Source: Verrucomicrobiota bacterium (lineage in GTDB: Bacteria > Verrucomicrobiota > Verrucomicrobiia > Opitutales > Opitutaceae). From it: a stretch of DNA of 64,000 bases. The stretch is from contig JAQGOP010000018.1 in assembly GCA_028293545.1 (NCBI GenBank), positions 1 to 64,000 on the forward strand, written 5' to 3'. Each line of letters opens with the position of its first letter. The first letter of the stretch is position 1. The notes under the pieces are model-generated. The model saw only the letters and a list, made by a program, of their open reading frames with translations. It ran no database searches and had not been told where the DNA came from. Of this stretch, positions 9,257 through 20,106 are shown piece after piece. The position numbers and the translations under genes are program-made.

Positions 9257-9574
9257 ATGGCCACTCGTTCCCCCAAGATTTCCGCGCCGTTAACGTTCGA
9301 TCTCCCGCTCGGGTTGATCGAAAAAATCCAGGCGATCCGCAAAGGTCGGAACCTAAAGACCGCGAGCGACGTGGTGCGCCTGGCGATCGAACAATTCGAT
9401 TTCGACGGCTGCGAGCCCGACCACGAACCGCATCAGCAAATTTCCGTGCGCATCGCCGCGCAGCAGCGCGCGACGTTGAAGCGATATTCGAAGACGAAGG
9501 ATTCCAGCGTCGGCGAACTCGTGCGCCTCGCCCTCGAAAGCCTCCCCGTCAAGCCACCGCGCGCCCGCCGTTAG
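9257..9574 (+). CDS. Tandem ribbon-helix-helix DNA-binding protein
   Basis: 105 aa made of two successive RHH-like units. Unit 1 is [21 protein letters not shown]...[11 protein letters not shown] (about 12-50). Unit 2 is [21 protein letters not shown]...[11 protein letters not shown] (about 62-97). Each has a short beta strand, a helix, a turn and a second helix with the xVVRLAxE/ELVRLALE pattern. One chain could therefore form the two-stranded sheet that normally needs a dimer. It is divergent from the ABC ATPase gene with about 130 bp between, so it could regulate that gene; this is inference. Confidence 0.65.
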   Translation: MATRSPKISAPLTFDLPLGLIEKIQAIRKGRNLKTASDVVRLAIEQFDFDGCEPDHEPHQQISVRIAAQQRATLKRYSKTKDSSVGELVRLALESLPVKPPRARR

Positions 9575-9809
9575 TTTGGCGCCCAAGGCGAGGCGCTTCG
9601 TTGCCTTCCGGGAAACTTTTTTTTGATCGGAAACGGACGCGTATGAACGCGAAATTTAGGACGATCACATTCGTGTCCATTCACGCGTGAGCCAGCGTTT
9701 GGAGCGGGCGGGCCGCCGGCGCGATGTGCCGAGCAATCCGCAATGCACGATCCGCAACTCCACCGTGGGGCTTGCTTTTCATTGCGGCGTTTCTTTTTAG
9801 TGAAGGCTC
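9575..9809. other. Intergenic region, degenerate repeats
   Basis: 235 bp. Contains ACGCGTATGAACGCGAAATTTAGG and CATTCGTGTCCATTCACGCGTGAG (family D-like debris) and a GAGCGGGCGGGCCGCCGGCGC fragment. I see no gene and no clear terminator. Confidence 0.4.
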
Positions 9810-11003
9810 ATGAGCTCCGCTCCGCTTCCACTTTCCACCTGGGCCAGGAACATATCGCCGTCGCCGACGCTCGCCGTCGATGCGAAGGCCAAGGCACTCC
9901 AAGCCGCAGGCGAGGACGTCTGCAGCTTTGCCGCCGGCGAACCTGACTTCGATACGCCGGAGCATATCAAGGAGGCGTGCATCGCCGCGCTGAAGAGCGG
10001 GAAGACCAAATACGCGCCGACCCCCGGGATTGAACCGCTGCGCCAGGCCGTCGCCGAACGCTATGTCGCCGAATACGGACTCAAAGCCGCCGCGGCCCAG
10101 GTCATCGTTTCCCCCGGCGGAAAATTCAATTGTTACCTCGGCATCCTTGCCACGTGTTCGCCCGGCGACGAAGTCATTATCCCGGCTCCGTTCTGGGTCA
10201 GTTATCCCGAAATGGTAAAGCTCGCCGGGGCCACGCCGAAGTTCGTGCTCTGCGACGACCGCACGGGTTTCAAACTGACGCCCGCCCAGCTTGCCGCGGC
10301 GATCACCCCGAAGACGAAACTGCTCGTGTTGAATTCGCCCTCGAACCCGACCGGCGCCGTCTACACGCGCGAGGAACTCGCGGCCCTCGTCGACGTCGCG
10401 GTGAAACACAATCTCTACCTCCTCTCCGACGAGATGTATGAGCACCTGATTTACGACGGGGCGAAGCCGACGTGTGTCGCGACGCTCTCGCCCGAAGCGG
10501 AAGCGCGCACGATCACGGTCGCGGGTTTTTCCAAGACGTACGCGATGACGGGCTGGCGCATCGGGACCACGCTGGCGCCGCTGCCCATCGCCAAGGCGAT
10601 CTCGGAATTGCAGAGCCAGATGTCGTCGAACGTCACGACCTTCGCCCAATACGGCGCACTCGCGGCGCTCAAGGAAAAGGAAAAGACCAAGGCGTCGCTC
10701 GCGACGATGATGACCGCGTTCGACCGTCGCCGGAAAAACCTGCATGCGGAATTGAACCGGATTCCCGGCGTGAACTGCCTGCTGGCGCAGGGCGCGTTCT
10801 ATCTCTTTCCAAACATCTCGAGCTTCGGCCTGAAGGACACCGAGTTCTGCAGCCGTTTGCTCGAAACCGAGAAGGTCGCCGCCGTGCCCGGCAGCGCGTT
10901 CGGCGCGGAGGGCTACCTGCGGCTGAGCTATGCCACCAGCGACGAGATCATCGCCAAGGGCGTGAGCCGCATGGCGAAATTTTGCGCGTCGCTGCGAAAG
11001 TAA
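9810..11003 (+). CDS. Aspartate aminotransferase, class I (thermophilic type)
   Basis: 397-aa PLP enzyme. Signatures: [52 protein letters not shown] and [15 protein letters not shown] (Lys242 forms the PLP Schiff base). C-terminal [17 protein letters not shown] carries the alpha-carboxylate-binding Arg. The overall sequence resembles the AAT-Ib group (Thermus type) acting on aspartate/2-oxoglutarate, sometimes also prephenate. Stands alone, with a sulfurtransferase gene about 100 bp downstream. Confidence 0.92.
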   Translation: MSSAPLPLSTWARNISPSPTLAVDAKAKALQAAGEDVCSFAAGEPDFDTPEHIKEACIAALKSGKTKYAPTPGIEPLRQAVAERYVAEYGLKAAAAQVIVSPGGKFNCYLGILATCSPGDEVIIPAPFWVSYPEMVKLAGATPKFVLCDDRTGFKLTPAQLAAAITPKTKLLVLNSPSNPTGAVYTREELAALVDVAVKHNLYLLSDEMYEHLIYDGAKPTCVATLSPEAEARTITVAGFSKTYAMTGWRIGTTLAPLPIAKAISELQSQMSSNVTTFAQYGALAALKEKEKTKASLATMMTAFDRRRKNLHAELNRIPGVNCLLAQGAFYLFPNISSFGLKDTEFCSRLLETEKVAAVPGSAFGAEGYLRLSYATSDEIIAKGVSRMAKFCASLRK

Positions 11004-11101
11004 CCGCGCGGGCAGAAGGGCAGGGACCACGCGTTCCACCCGCGCTCGCGATCGAAAATTAACGGTTAACTTCCGCGTCATTCGCGACTCATGCTGGGCT
11101 T

Positions 11102-11938
11102 ATGCTGATCAGCACCGCAGAGCTTCGCGCTCATCTCAATGATCCGACCTGGATCGTGTTCGATTGCCGCCATGATTTGATGACTCCCGCGCGCGGAGCT
11201 GCTCTCTACCGTGAGAATCATATTCCCGGGGCCTGCTTTGCCCCGGTCGACACGGCGCTCTCCGGAACGAAAAACGGGCGGAATGGCCGGCATCCGCTTC
11301 CGTTGCCGGAAGCATTTGCCGCTTTCCTGGGGCAGCAAGGAGTGACGGCGGCGACACAGCTGGTCGCCTACGACGACGCCGGCGGCCAATACTCCGCGCG
11401 CTTCTGGTGGATGGCGCGGTGGATCGGCTTGGAACGCGTGGCGGTGCTCGATGGTGGATTGGCCAAGTGGCTGGCCGATGGTTTCCCCGTGACCACGGAA
11501 GTCCCGCAATCGCGGGCGGGCGGTGGATTCACCGTGAAACTAAATGCTGGCCAGTTGGCGAACGTTGACGAGGTCGCGACGAGATCAAAATCCGGCTCCG
11601 GGCTCGTGATCGATGCGCGCACGCCGGAACGATTTCGCGGCGAGGTTGAACCGGTCGACCCGGTGGCGGGCCGGATTCCCGGCGCCAAAAACCGTCCATT
11701 CAAAACGAACCTGAACGCTAATTTGACGATGCGGCCGGCCGCCGAATTGAGATTGGAATTCGAATCATTGATCGACGGCCGGGAGCCATCGGAAGTGATT
11801 CACCAATGCGGTTCCGGGATCACGGCGTGCGCCAACTTGCTGGCGATGGAACACGCGGGGTTGAAAGGCTCGAAACTCTACGCCGGTTCGTGGAGCGAAT
11901 GGATCGCCGACCCATCGCGCGCCATTGCCCGCGGCTGA
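11102..11938 (+). CDS. Thiosulfate/3-mercaptopyruvate sulfurtransferase (two rhodanese domains)
   Basis: 278 aa, two rhodanese modules. The N-terminal inactive domain has the WIVFDCRHDL...GAALYRENHIPGA pattern; the C-terminal domain has VIDARTPERFRGEVEPVDPVAGRIPGAKNRP. The active-site loop is CGSGITACAN (Cys236), the CGSGVTA type found in SseA/TST enzymes. Cytoplasmic; no signal peptide. No sulfur-metabolism partner nearby, so the physiological donor is unknown. Confidence 0.93.
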   Translation: MLISTAELRAHLNDPTWIVFDCRHDLMTPARGAALYRENHIPGACFAPVDTALSGTKNGRNGRHPLPLPEAFAAFLGQQGVTAATQLVAYDDAGGQYSARFWWMARWIGLERVAVLDGGLAKWLADGFPVTTEVPQSRAGGGFTVKLNAGQLANVDEVATRSKSGSGLVIDARTPERFRGEVEPVDPVAGRIPGAKNRPFKTNLNANLTMRPAAELRLEFESLIDGREPSEVIHQCGSGITACANLLAMEHAGLKGSKLYAGSWSEWIADPSRAIARG

Positions 11939-12022
11939 TACTCGCTTCGATCTCCGCCCGACCAGGTGATTCATATTTCCTGCCGCTTGAAATCCAATCG
12001 CATAGAGTAATTAATGCATAAA

Positions 12023-12065
12023 ATAATATCGTATAAACTGATTTAGTGGTTTCTATCGATATTAT
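12023..12065. promoter_or_regulatory. Candidate HipB operator overlapping the hipB start
   Basis: Perfect inverted repeat ATAATATCG (12023-12031) and CGATATTAT (12057-12065), centres 34 bp apart, in a short AT-rich island within GC-rich DNA. The right half includes the first two bases of the hipB ATG. Placement and symmetry fit an autoregulatory operator for an XRE-type antitoxin; this is inference from position. Confidence 0.5.
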
Positions 12066-12366
12066 GTTATCTCTTAAAAGTGCACCTGAAGTCGCGCTCG
12101 AGCTCGCTGCCCGCGTTCGCGGGCGGCGGTTGCAGCGTGGTTGGACTCAGGCCGAGATCTCGCGACGTGCGGGGATCAGGGAGCCGACGTATGTGGTATT
12201 CGAGCGGACGGGAAAGATCTCGTTGATTCGGCTGCTGAAGATTTTCGACCTTCTCGGGTTGATGGAGTCGTTCGACCAAATCGCGCGTGAGCCCGATCTC
12301 GCCGGCATGACTCTCGAGCAAGTGACCAAGCCGACGCGCCAGCGTGGGAGCAGCCCGCGATCATGA
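12064..12366 (+). CDS. hipB: HipB-like XRE-family antitoxin
   Basis: 100 aa with a helix-turn-helix (AARVRGRRLQRGWTQAEISRRAGIREPTYVVFERTGK, about 10-50). Known role of the family: binds and neutralises HipA and represses the operon. Stop codon overlaps the hipA ATG by 4 nt (ATGA), implying translational coupling. ATG 12064 is preferred; a GTG at 12046 would add six residues and lie inside the proposed operator. Confidence 0.8.
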   Translation: MLSLKSAPEVALELAARVRGRRLQRGWTQAEISRRAGIREPTYVVFERTGKISLIRLLKIFDLLGLMESFDQIAREPDLAGMTLEQVTKPTRQRGSSPRS

Positions 12367-13568
12367 GCACGCTGGCCGTGAAGTACGCGGGAGAAAAAGT
12401 GGGGACGCTCGCCGAGGCGCCGAGCGGGATCGTCTTCGAATACGATCGCGCGTTTCTCACCAACGGTCTCGAGCTTTCGCCGATAAATCTGCCGCTGCGC
12501 GCAGGATTGAAGGCACGTGCCGGAGGGCGGCTTCCGGGACTCTTTGATGATTCGCTGCCCGACGCCTGGGGGCGACGCGTCATGCTGGAATGGTTCCGCC
12601 AGCAAGGGACGCCCGAGCACGCCGTGACGCCTCTCCTGATGCTCGCTTACGTCGGGTCGCGCGGAATGGGTGCGCTCACGTACGAGCCGGCCCGCGAAAT
12701 TGGTGAAGCCCCCGCCCAGGTCGTTTCGCTCGCTACGCTGCAGGATGCGGCGATGCGCGCCGAAGGCACCGGTGCCATCGATCTCGACGCTTTCGCCGCC
12801 GTGGGTTCGTCGGCAGGCGGCGCGCGCCCGAAGGCTCTGCTGGCACTGCCGAAATTGCCGGGAGGCAAAATTTTCAACGGTGTCGAAAATTTTCCCGGGA
12901 CCCACGATGCCTGGATGGTGAAATTCGACACCAGCGTCGACGGCACGCATGGCGCGATGGAGGAGGCCTTCGCGCAGATGGCGCGGGCCGCGGGAGTCGA
13001 CGTTCCGCCCACGCGCCTGCTCTCGACGGGGTCGGGCGTGAAAGCCCGCCGTCATTTCGCCGTCCAGCGTTTCGATCGCAGCGGAAATGCGCGCATTCAC
13101 CACCACACGCTCGCGGCGTTGCTTGAGCTCGGCGCGGCCGACATGGGTTATGAAACGTTCCTGCGCGCAACACGGCGCGTGACGGAGGACGAAGGGGAAG
13201 TGTGGAAGGCCTATCGTCGCGCGGTGTTCAACGTGCTGGCCAGCAATCGCGACGATCACGGGAAGAACCATGGTTTTGTCTACCAATGGGGCGCCTGGAA
13301 ACTCGGGCCGGCTTACGATTTGAATTTCACCAGTCCCGAGCAGCAGCGCGAACGCGGGATGTCCGTTTCCGGCGAACGGCGCGTGGTGACGCGGGATCAT
13401 CTCGCGAAACTCGCAGCTTCGGAAGCGCTCGATCGTCGGGCCGCGGCGGAAATTTTCGAGGAAGTGCGCGCGGCGGTGGTGCGCTGGCGGGAATTTGCCG
13501 CCGCGGCCAAAGTGCCGGAGATCAAGGCGGCGGAGGTCGAGCATTCGCTCCGCCGCGGGAACGCTTAA
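12363..13568 (+). CDS. hipA: HipA-family serine/threonine kinase toxin
   Basis: 401 aa. The N-terminal subdomain (AVKYAGEKVGTLAE...FEYDRAFL) is followed by the family LPLRAG...LPGLFDDSLPDAWGRR motif. The kinase core has VGSSAGGARPKALLAL (Gly-rich/ATP loop), MVKFDTS, catalytic loop NVLASNRDDHGKNHGF, and metal-binding PAYDLNF. E. coli HipA phosphorylates glutamyl-tRNA synthetase and causes persistence; the target here is unknown. Catalytic Asp and Asn are intact, so the toxin is predicted active. Coupled to hipB by a 4-nt overlap; followed by convergent DoxX gene. Confidence 0.88.
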   Translation: MSTLAVKYAGEKVGTLAEAPSGIVFEYDRAFLTNGLELSPINLPLRAGLKARAGGRLPGLFDDSLPDAWGRRVMLEWFRQQGTPEHAVTPLLMLAYVGSRGMGALTYEPAREIGEAPAQVVSLATLQDAAMRAEGTGAIDLDAFAAVGSSAGGARPKALLALPKLPGGKIFNGVENFPGTHDAWMVKFDTSVDGTHGAMEEAFAQMARAAGVDVPPTRLLSTGSGVKARRHFAVQRFDRSGNARIHHHTLAALLELGAADMGYETFLRATRRVTEDEGEVWKAYRRAVFNVLASNRDDHGKNHGFVYQWGAWKLGPAYDLNFTSPEQQRERGMSVSGERRVVTRDHLAKLAASEALDRRAAAEIFEEVRAAVVRWREFAAAAKVPEIKAAEVEHSLRRGNA

Positions 13569-13957
13569 CTGCGGAAAGGGATCAGCGCGCGCAGGCGCGG
13601 ATCGCGCAGGTAAACTCCGCCCCAGAGCACGACGCCCAGGAGACCCTGCACGAAATAGGGATCGCCGACCCGGAGGTGCGTGAGGATCGCACCGCCAAGG
13701 TAGCCGGTAAGCAGGATCGCGCCCAAGACTGCGGTCCGCGGGATCAGGTAAATAACGGTGCAGGCCAGCTCGAGCACGCCCAGGCCGCCCGCCATCGAGA
13801 GCGGGATTTGGAGGTGGGCAAAGCCTTCAGCCATGCCGGCCGGTTTCGCGAATTTCATGACGGCACTGAACACCAGCAGCAGGGACGGGAGAATACTGAG
13901 GATCCATCCGATGATCGTGGCCTTTTTGGAGACGGGGGGAGTTTGGGGTGTGGACAT
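13565..13957 (-). CDS. DoxX-like small membrane protein
   Basis: 130 aa with four predicted TM segments (IGWILSILPSLLLVFSAVMKF; GLGVLELACTVIYLI; AVLGAILLTGYLGGAI; VQGLLGVVLWGGVYL). The motif LLVFSAVMKF...LGVLELACTVIYLIPRTAVLGAILLTGYLGGA fits the DoxX-like family. It lies 24 nt downstream of the ECF42-type sigma factor; DoxX-like proteins are common partners of that sigma group. Its 3' end overlaps the hipA 3' end by 4 nt. Confidence 0.8.
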   Translation of the reverse strand: MSTPQTPPVSKKATIIGWILSILPSLLLVFSAVMKFAKPAGMAEGFAHLQIPLSMAGGLGVLELACTVIYLIPRTAVLGAILLTGYLGGAILTHLRVGDPYFVQGLLGVVLWGGVYLRDPRLRALIPFRS

Positions 13958-13981
13958 AAATTGTGTACGGCGGCCGTTGAG

Positions 13982-15310
13982 TCATCCAGGCAGCGCCGTG
14001 GCGGTTTCCGAGCCGGGATCGTCGGCCGCGCGCTCCAACATGCGGGTGAGGTAGAGTTGCTCGGGTCCAACTTGGGCGAGACCCAGCGCGCGGCGATAAC
14101 TCCATGCGGCCGCCTGGTGGTTTTTCAGCCGCCAGTGCAACTCCCCGAGGACGGCATGAAGCAGGTAGTGGCCATCGAGCCGCTCGCGTTGCGGGATTTC
14201 CGCAATGGCGTCCAGGCCGGCCTGCGGTCCATGCAGATGGGCGACGGCGACGGCGCGATTCAATGCGACGATGGGCGAGGGCTTGATCCGGTTGAGCTCA
14301 TCGTAGTGCAGAAGGATTCGCTCCCAATCCGTCGAAGCATAATCCGGCGCGGTGCAATGGATCGCAGCGATGCCCGCCTGAAGGTGATACTCGCTGAGTT
14401 CCGAGCCCTGCGCCGCCTCGGCCAGGTGCATCAGCCCACGTTCGATAAGCCCTTGGTCCCACTTCGAACGGTCCTGGTCGTTGAGCCGCAGCAGCGCGCC
14501 GTGCTCGTCGAGGCGCGAAGGAAACCGCGCGGTGCTCAGCAGCATCAGCGCGAGCAGCGCCTGGCTGCGCGGCGTGCGTCCCGCGGGATGCGTCACGAGC
14601 ACCGACGCGAGGCGAATGGCCTCAGCGCAAAGATCTTCGCGCAACAGCCGGTCCCCGGCGGACGCCTTGTAGCCTTCATTGAAGAGCAAATAGAGTGCCG
14701 CGAGCACGCCATCGAGCCGTGCGCCAAGGTCGCTGCCTTCAGGAAGGACGAAGCCAATCCCGGACTCCGCGATGCGCTGTTTCGTGCGCGTGAGCTGTTT
14801 CTCAATCGCGGACTCGCTGCTCAGGAACGCGCGGGCGATTTCGCCGGTGCTGAACCCGCACAGCACCTTCAGCGCGAGGACGACTTGGGCGTCGGGCGCA
14901 ATCGAGGGATGGCAGCAGACAAACATCAAGCGCAGCGCGTCGTCGCGAATTTCATGCGACGCTTCCCACGCGACCGCCGGGGTGGAGCGCACCTGGTCGA
15001 AATGCGTGATCAACGCGGTTTCCTTCCCGGTCGACATCCGCTGGTGGCGCAACGCGTCGCGCGCGAGATTCATCGCGACCTGCGTGATCCAGGCGGAGGG
15101 ATTGGGCGGGACTCCGCCCATCGACCACGTGCGCAGCGCGCGCAGCATGGCTTCCTGCGCGACGTCCTCGGCGAGGGCGAGATTGTGCACACCGACCAGG
15201 CGAAGCAGCGCGCCGTGCAGGCGACCGGTCTCGTGGCGGAAAAAATTCTCCACCAACTGCGCGGGCTGCGCCAGGCCCGTCGGAACTGCTTGCCCGGATG
15301 ACATCGTCAC
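13982..15310 (-). CDS. ECF42-type sigma factor with C-terminal TPR-like extension
   Basis: 442 aa, far longer than a normal ECF sigma (about 180). Sigma-2 region: AEDVAQEAMLRALRTW; sigma-4 region: VLALKVLCGFSTGEIARAFLSSESAIEKQLTRTKQRI. The large C-terminal part (LYLLFNEGYKAS...DLCAEAIRLASVL...ALNRAVAVAHLHGPQAGLDAI) is the TPR-like domain typical of group ECF42, which lacks an anti-sigma factor. The GTG start at 15310 overlaps the stop of the DGPF protein gene by 4 nt. Downstream is the DoxX-like gene. Trigger signal unknown. Confidence 0.92.
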   Translation of the reverse strand: MTMSSGQAVPTGLAQPAQLVENFFRHETGRLHGALLRLVGVHNLALAEDVAQEAMLRALRTWSMGGVPPNPSAWITQVAMNLARDALRHQRMSTGKETALITHFDQVRSTPAVAWEASHEIRDDALRLMFVCCHPSIAPDAQVVLALKVLCGFSTGEIARAFLSSESAIEKQLTRTKQRIAESGIGFVLPEGSDLGARLDGVLAALYLLFNEGYKASAGDRLLREDLCAEAIRLASVLVTHPAGRTPRSQALLALMLLSTARFPSRLDEHGALLRLNDQDRSKWDQGLIERGLMHLAEAAQGSELSEYHLQAGIAAIHCTAPDYASTDWERILLHYDELNRIKPSPIVALNRAVAVAHLHGPQAGLDAIAEIPQRERLDGHYLLHAVLGELHWRLKNHQAAAWSYRRALGLAQVGPEQLYLTRMLERAADDPGSETATALPG

Positions 15311-15732
15311 CCCGCGATGGAAACTCGTGCGACCGAGCTTGCGTCGGTGTTTACCCCGAGGTGGCAGTGCGGCGTCATCTGCCGGATTTCAACAATGAGC
15401 CCGTAAGCCAGGCCGGGGTGGCGGCGCGCGATCGCGGTCGCTTCCTCCATGTCCTGCACGAGCAGTTTCACGTAACCGCCGATGGCTTCCTTCGCTTCCG
15501 GGAAGGGACCGTCGACCACGCGAGCGGCAGTGCCGCTGACGATGCGCGTCTCGACCTCGAGTGGCTGGCCCTCGACCGCCTTGCCCTGCGCCACCAAGCC
15601 CTCGAACCACGCATTCCAATTGGTGACGAGCTGCTGGCGCTGGTCAGGCGAAAGATGCTGGTGATTTTCCGCGCCGGTATTCCGGAACAGCAGCATGAAG
15701 GGAGTGAGCGAGGGGGAGGGGATGGAGTTCAT
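15307..15732 (-). CDS. YCII-related DGPF-domain protein
   Basis: 141 aa from ATG 15732. Core motif VVDGPFPEAKEAIGGYVKLLVQDMEEA is the DGPF signature; the N-terminus PFMLLFRNTG...SPDQRQQLVTNWNAWF fits the family. Genes of this kind are the conserved neighbours of ECF42 sigma factors, and here the stop codon overlaps the sigma start (GTGA). The DGPF protein is likely both partner and regulatory target of the sigma factor. Biochemical activity is not established. Confidence 0.88.
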   Translation of the reverse strand: MNSIPSPSLTPFMLLFRNTGAENHQHLSPDQRQQLVTNWNAWFEGLVAQGKAVEGQPLEVETRIVSGTAARVVDGPFPEAKEAIGGYVKLLVQDMEEATAIARRHPGLAYGLIVEIRQMTPHCHLGVNTDASSVARVSIAG

Positions 15733-15850
15733 GTTTCGGGAACTGTTTTCGGCGTTCAAAGGGACAACGATTGGGCCGGGCGCGGGCGGACAGTCTTTTT
15801 GGAATAATTTTCGAAGATGTCCAAAATCGGCGTCCCGGATCGTCGTATTG

Positions 15851-16099
15851 ATGAAGCAGCCTATGATCAGTCGAAATAACAAAATCAACGTCGTCCAGGA
15901 CGCGGCGACGCCGCAGCCGCTGGCGGCCGGCGACCAGGGAAAGATCGCGCGCCAGCTGGATGCCCTGCGGGCCGAACTCGTCGAACTGGCCTTTGCCCTC
16001 GATCGGCGCGGCAGCGCGGAAGCCGCCGACGTTGCGATCACCACCTCGGCGAAGGTCGAGGAACTCCGCGCCGAGCTTTGCTGCGAACCGAGCCCTTAA
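15851..16099 (+). CDS. Small helical hypothetical protein
   Basis: 82 aa from ATG 15851 (alternative 15863). The central part GDQGKIARQLDALRAELVELAFALDRRGSAEAADVAITTSAKVEELRAELC is strongly helical, like a small coiled-coil or regulator-accessory protein. The track ORF start at 15695 overlaps the divergent DGPF gene and is unlikely. I do not recognise a family. No convincing Shine-Dalgarno is visible. Confidence 0.4.
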   Translation: MKQPMISRNNKINVVQDAATPQPLAAGDQGKIARQLDALRAELVELAFALDRRGSAEAADVAITTSAKVEELRAELCCEPSP

Positions 16100-16123
16100 A
16101 ATCCCCGCCCGTTCGTTGGAAGA

Positions 16124-16219
16124 ATGAACCTGCCCACCATGCTCACCCCCGTTTTGATCCTCATCCTGCTCGTTGTGCTCGTCGCCACGGACGAGGTGGG
16201 CGCCGGGGAGAACAAGTGA
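16124..16219 (+). CDS. Possible 31-aa single-TM peptide
   Basis: MNLPTMLTPVLILILLVVLVATDEVGAGENK, too short for the ORF track. It is one hydrophobic segment (LTPVLILILLVVLVA) followed by a polar acidic tail, and is preceded by GGAAGA about 4 nt upstream. Lies between the small helical ORF and the SRPBCC gene. It could be a genuine membrane microprotein or chance; coding status unproven. Confidence 0.35.
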   Translation: MNLPTMLTPVLILILLVVLVATDEVGAGENK

Positions 16220-16261
16220 CCTCGGCGAAAATCCTCCTCAACCCAACCACCGCAACCAGCC

Positions 16262-16738
16262 ATGACCGCCGAAACTCCTCCCAGCTCAGCGTCTGACCGC
16301 GAGCTCGTGCTCACGCGCATGATCCACGCTCCCCGCGAACGAATTTTCGATGCCTGGACCAAGCGCCTGCCGGAGTGGTGGGGACCGCATGGCATGACCA
16401 CGCCGGTCTGCGAAATGGACCTTCGCCCGGGCGGTCTTTTTCGCACGGTGATGCGGACGCCCGACGGCACCGAATATCCGACTCGCGGGGTATTCCTCGA
16501 GGTGGTTGAGCCGGAGCGCATCGTGTTCACGGACGCGTTCGACGTGAGCTGGCAGCCTAATCCGGACATTTTTTTCACGGCCATCACGACGTTTGACGAT
16601 GTCGGGGGCAAAACCCGGTACACCGCCCGTGCGTTGCACTGGACGGTTGAGAACCGCGAAAAACACGAAAAGATGGGCTTCCACCAAGGTTGGGGCGAAA
16701 GCCTCGACCGCCTCGTTTTGCTTGTCATGAAAGGTTGA
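16262..16738 (+). CDS. SRPBCC/AHSA1-like protein
   Basis: 158 aa. VLTRMIHAPRERIFDAWTKRLPEWWGPHGM, GGLFRTVMRTPDGTEYPTRGVFLEVVEPERIVFTD and the C-terminal MGFHQGWGESLDRL segment are characteristic of the AHSA1 (activator of Hsp90 ATPase homologue)/YndB group. The helix-grip fold binds hydrophobic ligands. Such genes often sit beside ECF42/DGPF clusters, and this one is followed by another SRPBCC gene 26 nt downstream. Confidence 0.88.
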   Translation: MTAETPPSSASDRELVLTRMIHAPRERIFDAWTKRLPEWWGPHGMTTPVCEMDLRPGGLFRTVMRTPDGTEYPTRGVFLEVVEPERIVFTDAFDVSWQPNPDIFFTAITTFDDVGGKTRYTARALHWTVENREKHEKMGFHQGWGESLDRLVLLVMKG

Positions 16739-16764
16739 TCCGTCGAACCCAAAATCCAGAACCC

Positions 16765-17301
16765 ATGCTTAAAAAAATCCTGCTCATCATCGCGGCCGCG
16801 CTCGTGATATTCCTCGTCGTCGTCGCATTGCAGCCCTCCGACTTCAAGGTCACGCGGTCGATCGCCATCGCCGCCCCGGCCCCGACCATCTTCAGCCGCG
16901 TGAATGATTTCCACCAATGGTCTGCATGGTCGCCGTGGGAGAAAATGGATCCCGCGATGAAGCGCACCTTTGAAGGCCCTCCGTCGGGCGTCGGCACGAT
17001 GTATGGCTGGGAGGGAAACAATGAAGTCGGCTCGGGCAAGATGACGATCACGGAGAGCCGGCCGTCGGATTTGATCCGGATCCAGCTCGATTTTCTCAAG
17101 CCCATGCCGAGCACCTGCGTGTCAGAATTCTCCTTCCAACCTTCGGGCGGCCAGACGCTCGTGACGTGGACAATGTCGGGGAAGAAGAACTACGTCTCCA
17201 AGGCCTTCTGCATGTTCATGAACATGGACAAGATGGTCGGTGGTGAATTCGAGAAGGGCTTGGCCGACCTGAAACGCGTCTCGGAAACGCCGGCAAAATA
17301 G
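16765..17301 (+). CDS. Membrane-anchored SRPBCC (polyketide cyclase-like) protein
   Basis: 178 aa from ATG 16765. It starts with one TM segment (MLKKILLIIAAALVIFLVVVALQPSDF), then a SRPBCC domain: VTRSIAIAAPAPTIFSRVNDFHQWSAWSPWEKMDPAMK...GVGTMYGWEGNNEVGSGKMTI. The W-SPWEKMDP pattern is common to this group. The ligand is unknown. It follows the AHSA1-like gene closely and is probably co-transcribed. Confidence 0.85.
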   Translation: MLKKILLIIAAALVIFLVVVALQPSDFKVTRSIAIAAPAPTIFSRVNDFHQWSAWSPWEKMDPAMKRTFEGPPSGVGTMYGWEGNNEVGSGKMTITESRPSDLIRIQLDFLKPMPSTCVSEFSFQPSGGQTLVTWTMSGKKNYVSKAFCMFMNMDKMVGGEFEKGLADLKRVSETPAK

Positions 17302-17448
17302 CCGCGCGAGAGGGTGGAACGCTTCTCCGACAGCGCCTTGGGAGAAGTAGCTTCATCCGATGCGCGGAAACCCGAACGGGAACGAGCGACACCACGACGG
17401 GTCTAGACCAGGTAATCGTTACAACCCAACCCGAAAGAAAATCATCCC

Positions 17449-17568
17449 ATGGCTAAACGAACCAGAGGCGGTCGAATGACCGCGGCAAAGAAACGCGCGG
17501 CCAAAACGACCGGCGGCAAAGGCCTCGTCAAAAATCGCCCGGCCGGTAAGCGCATCATGAAGACCTGA
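17449..17568 (+). CDS. 39-aa highly basic protein
   Basis: MAKRTRGGRMTAAKKRAAKT followed by TGGKGLVKNRPAGKRIMKT: 14 Lys/Arg in 39 residues, no acidic residue. It is below the ORF track cutoff. A strong intrinsic terminator begins 30 nt after its stop and no other gene lies upstream within 140 bp, so it appears to be a monocistronic unit. The composition resembles small nucleic-acid- or ribosome-binding proteins; no family assigned. Confidence 0.6.
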   Translation: MAKRTRGGRMTAAKKRAAKTTGGKGLVKNRPAGKRIMKT

Positions 17569-17597
17569 TGGCCCTAACCGTCCGTCCCTGATCCCCG

Positions 17598-17626
17598 AAG
17601 GCCGTCGCACGACGGCCTTTTTTTTT
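17598..17626 (+). terminator. Intrinsic terminator after the basic small protein
   Basis: 9-bp stem AAGGCCGTC / GACGGCCTT with a GCAC tetraloop and a run of nine T. It faces the convergent isocitrate dehydrogenase gene. Confidence 0.88.
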
Positions 17627-17677
17627 CGTGCCGGCCTCTGATCGCACCCCGCTTCTTCCCCAGCTGCGGCAACGCCC

Positions 17678-20071
<2,394 letters not shown>

Positions 20072-20106
20072 TCAACCGGGCAGTTGATTCACAGTCGGAC
20101 CCAAAT

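Noticed and set aside
13202-15301. 699-aa plus-strand ORF opposite hipA, the DoxX gene and the ECF42 sigma gene
   Set aside because: Arg/Gly/Ala-rich shadow of three well-supported genes in GC-rich DNA; no domain features.
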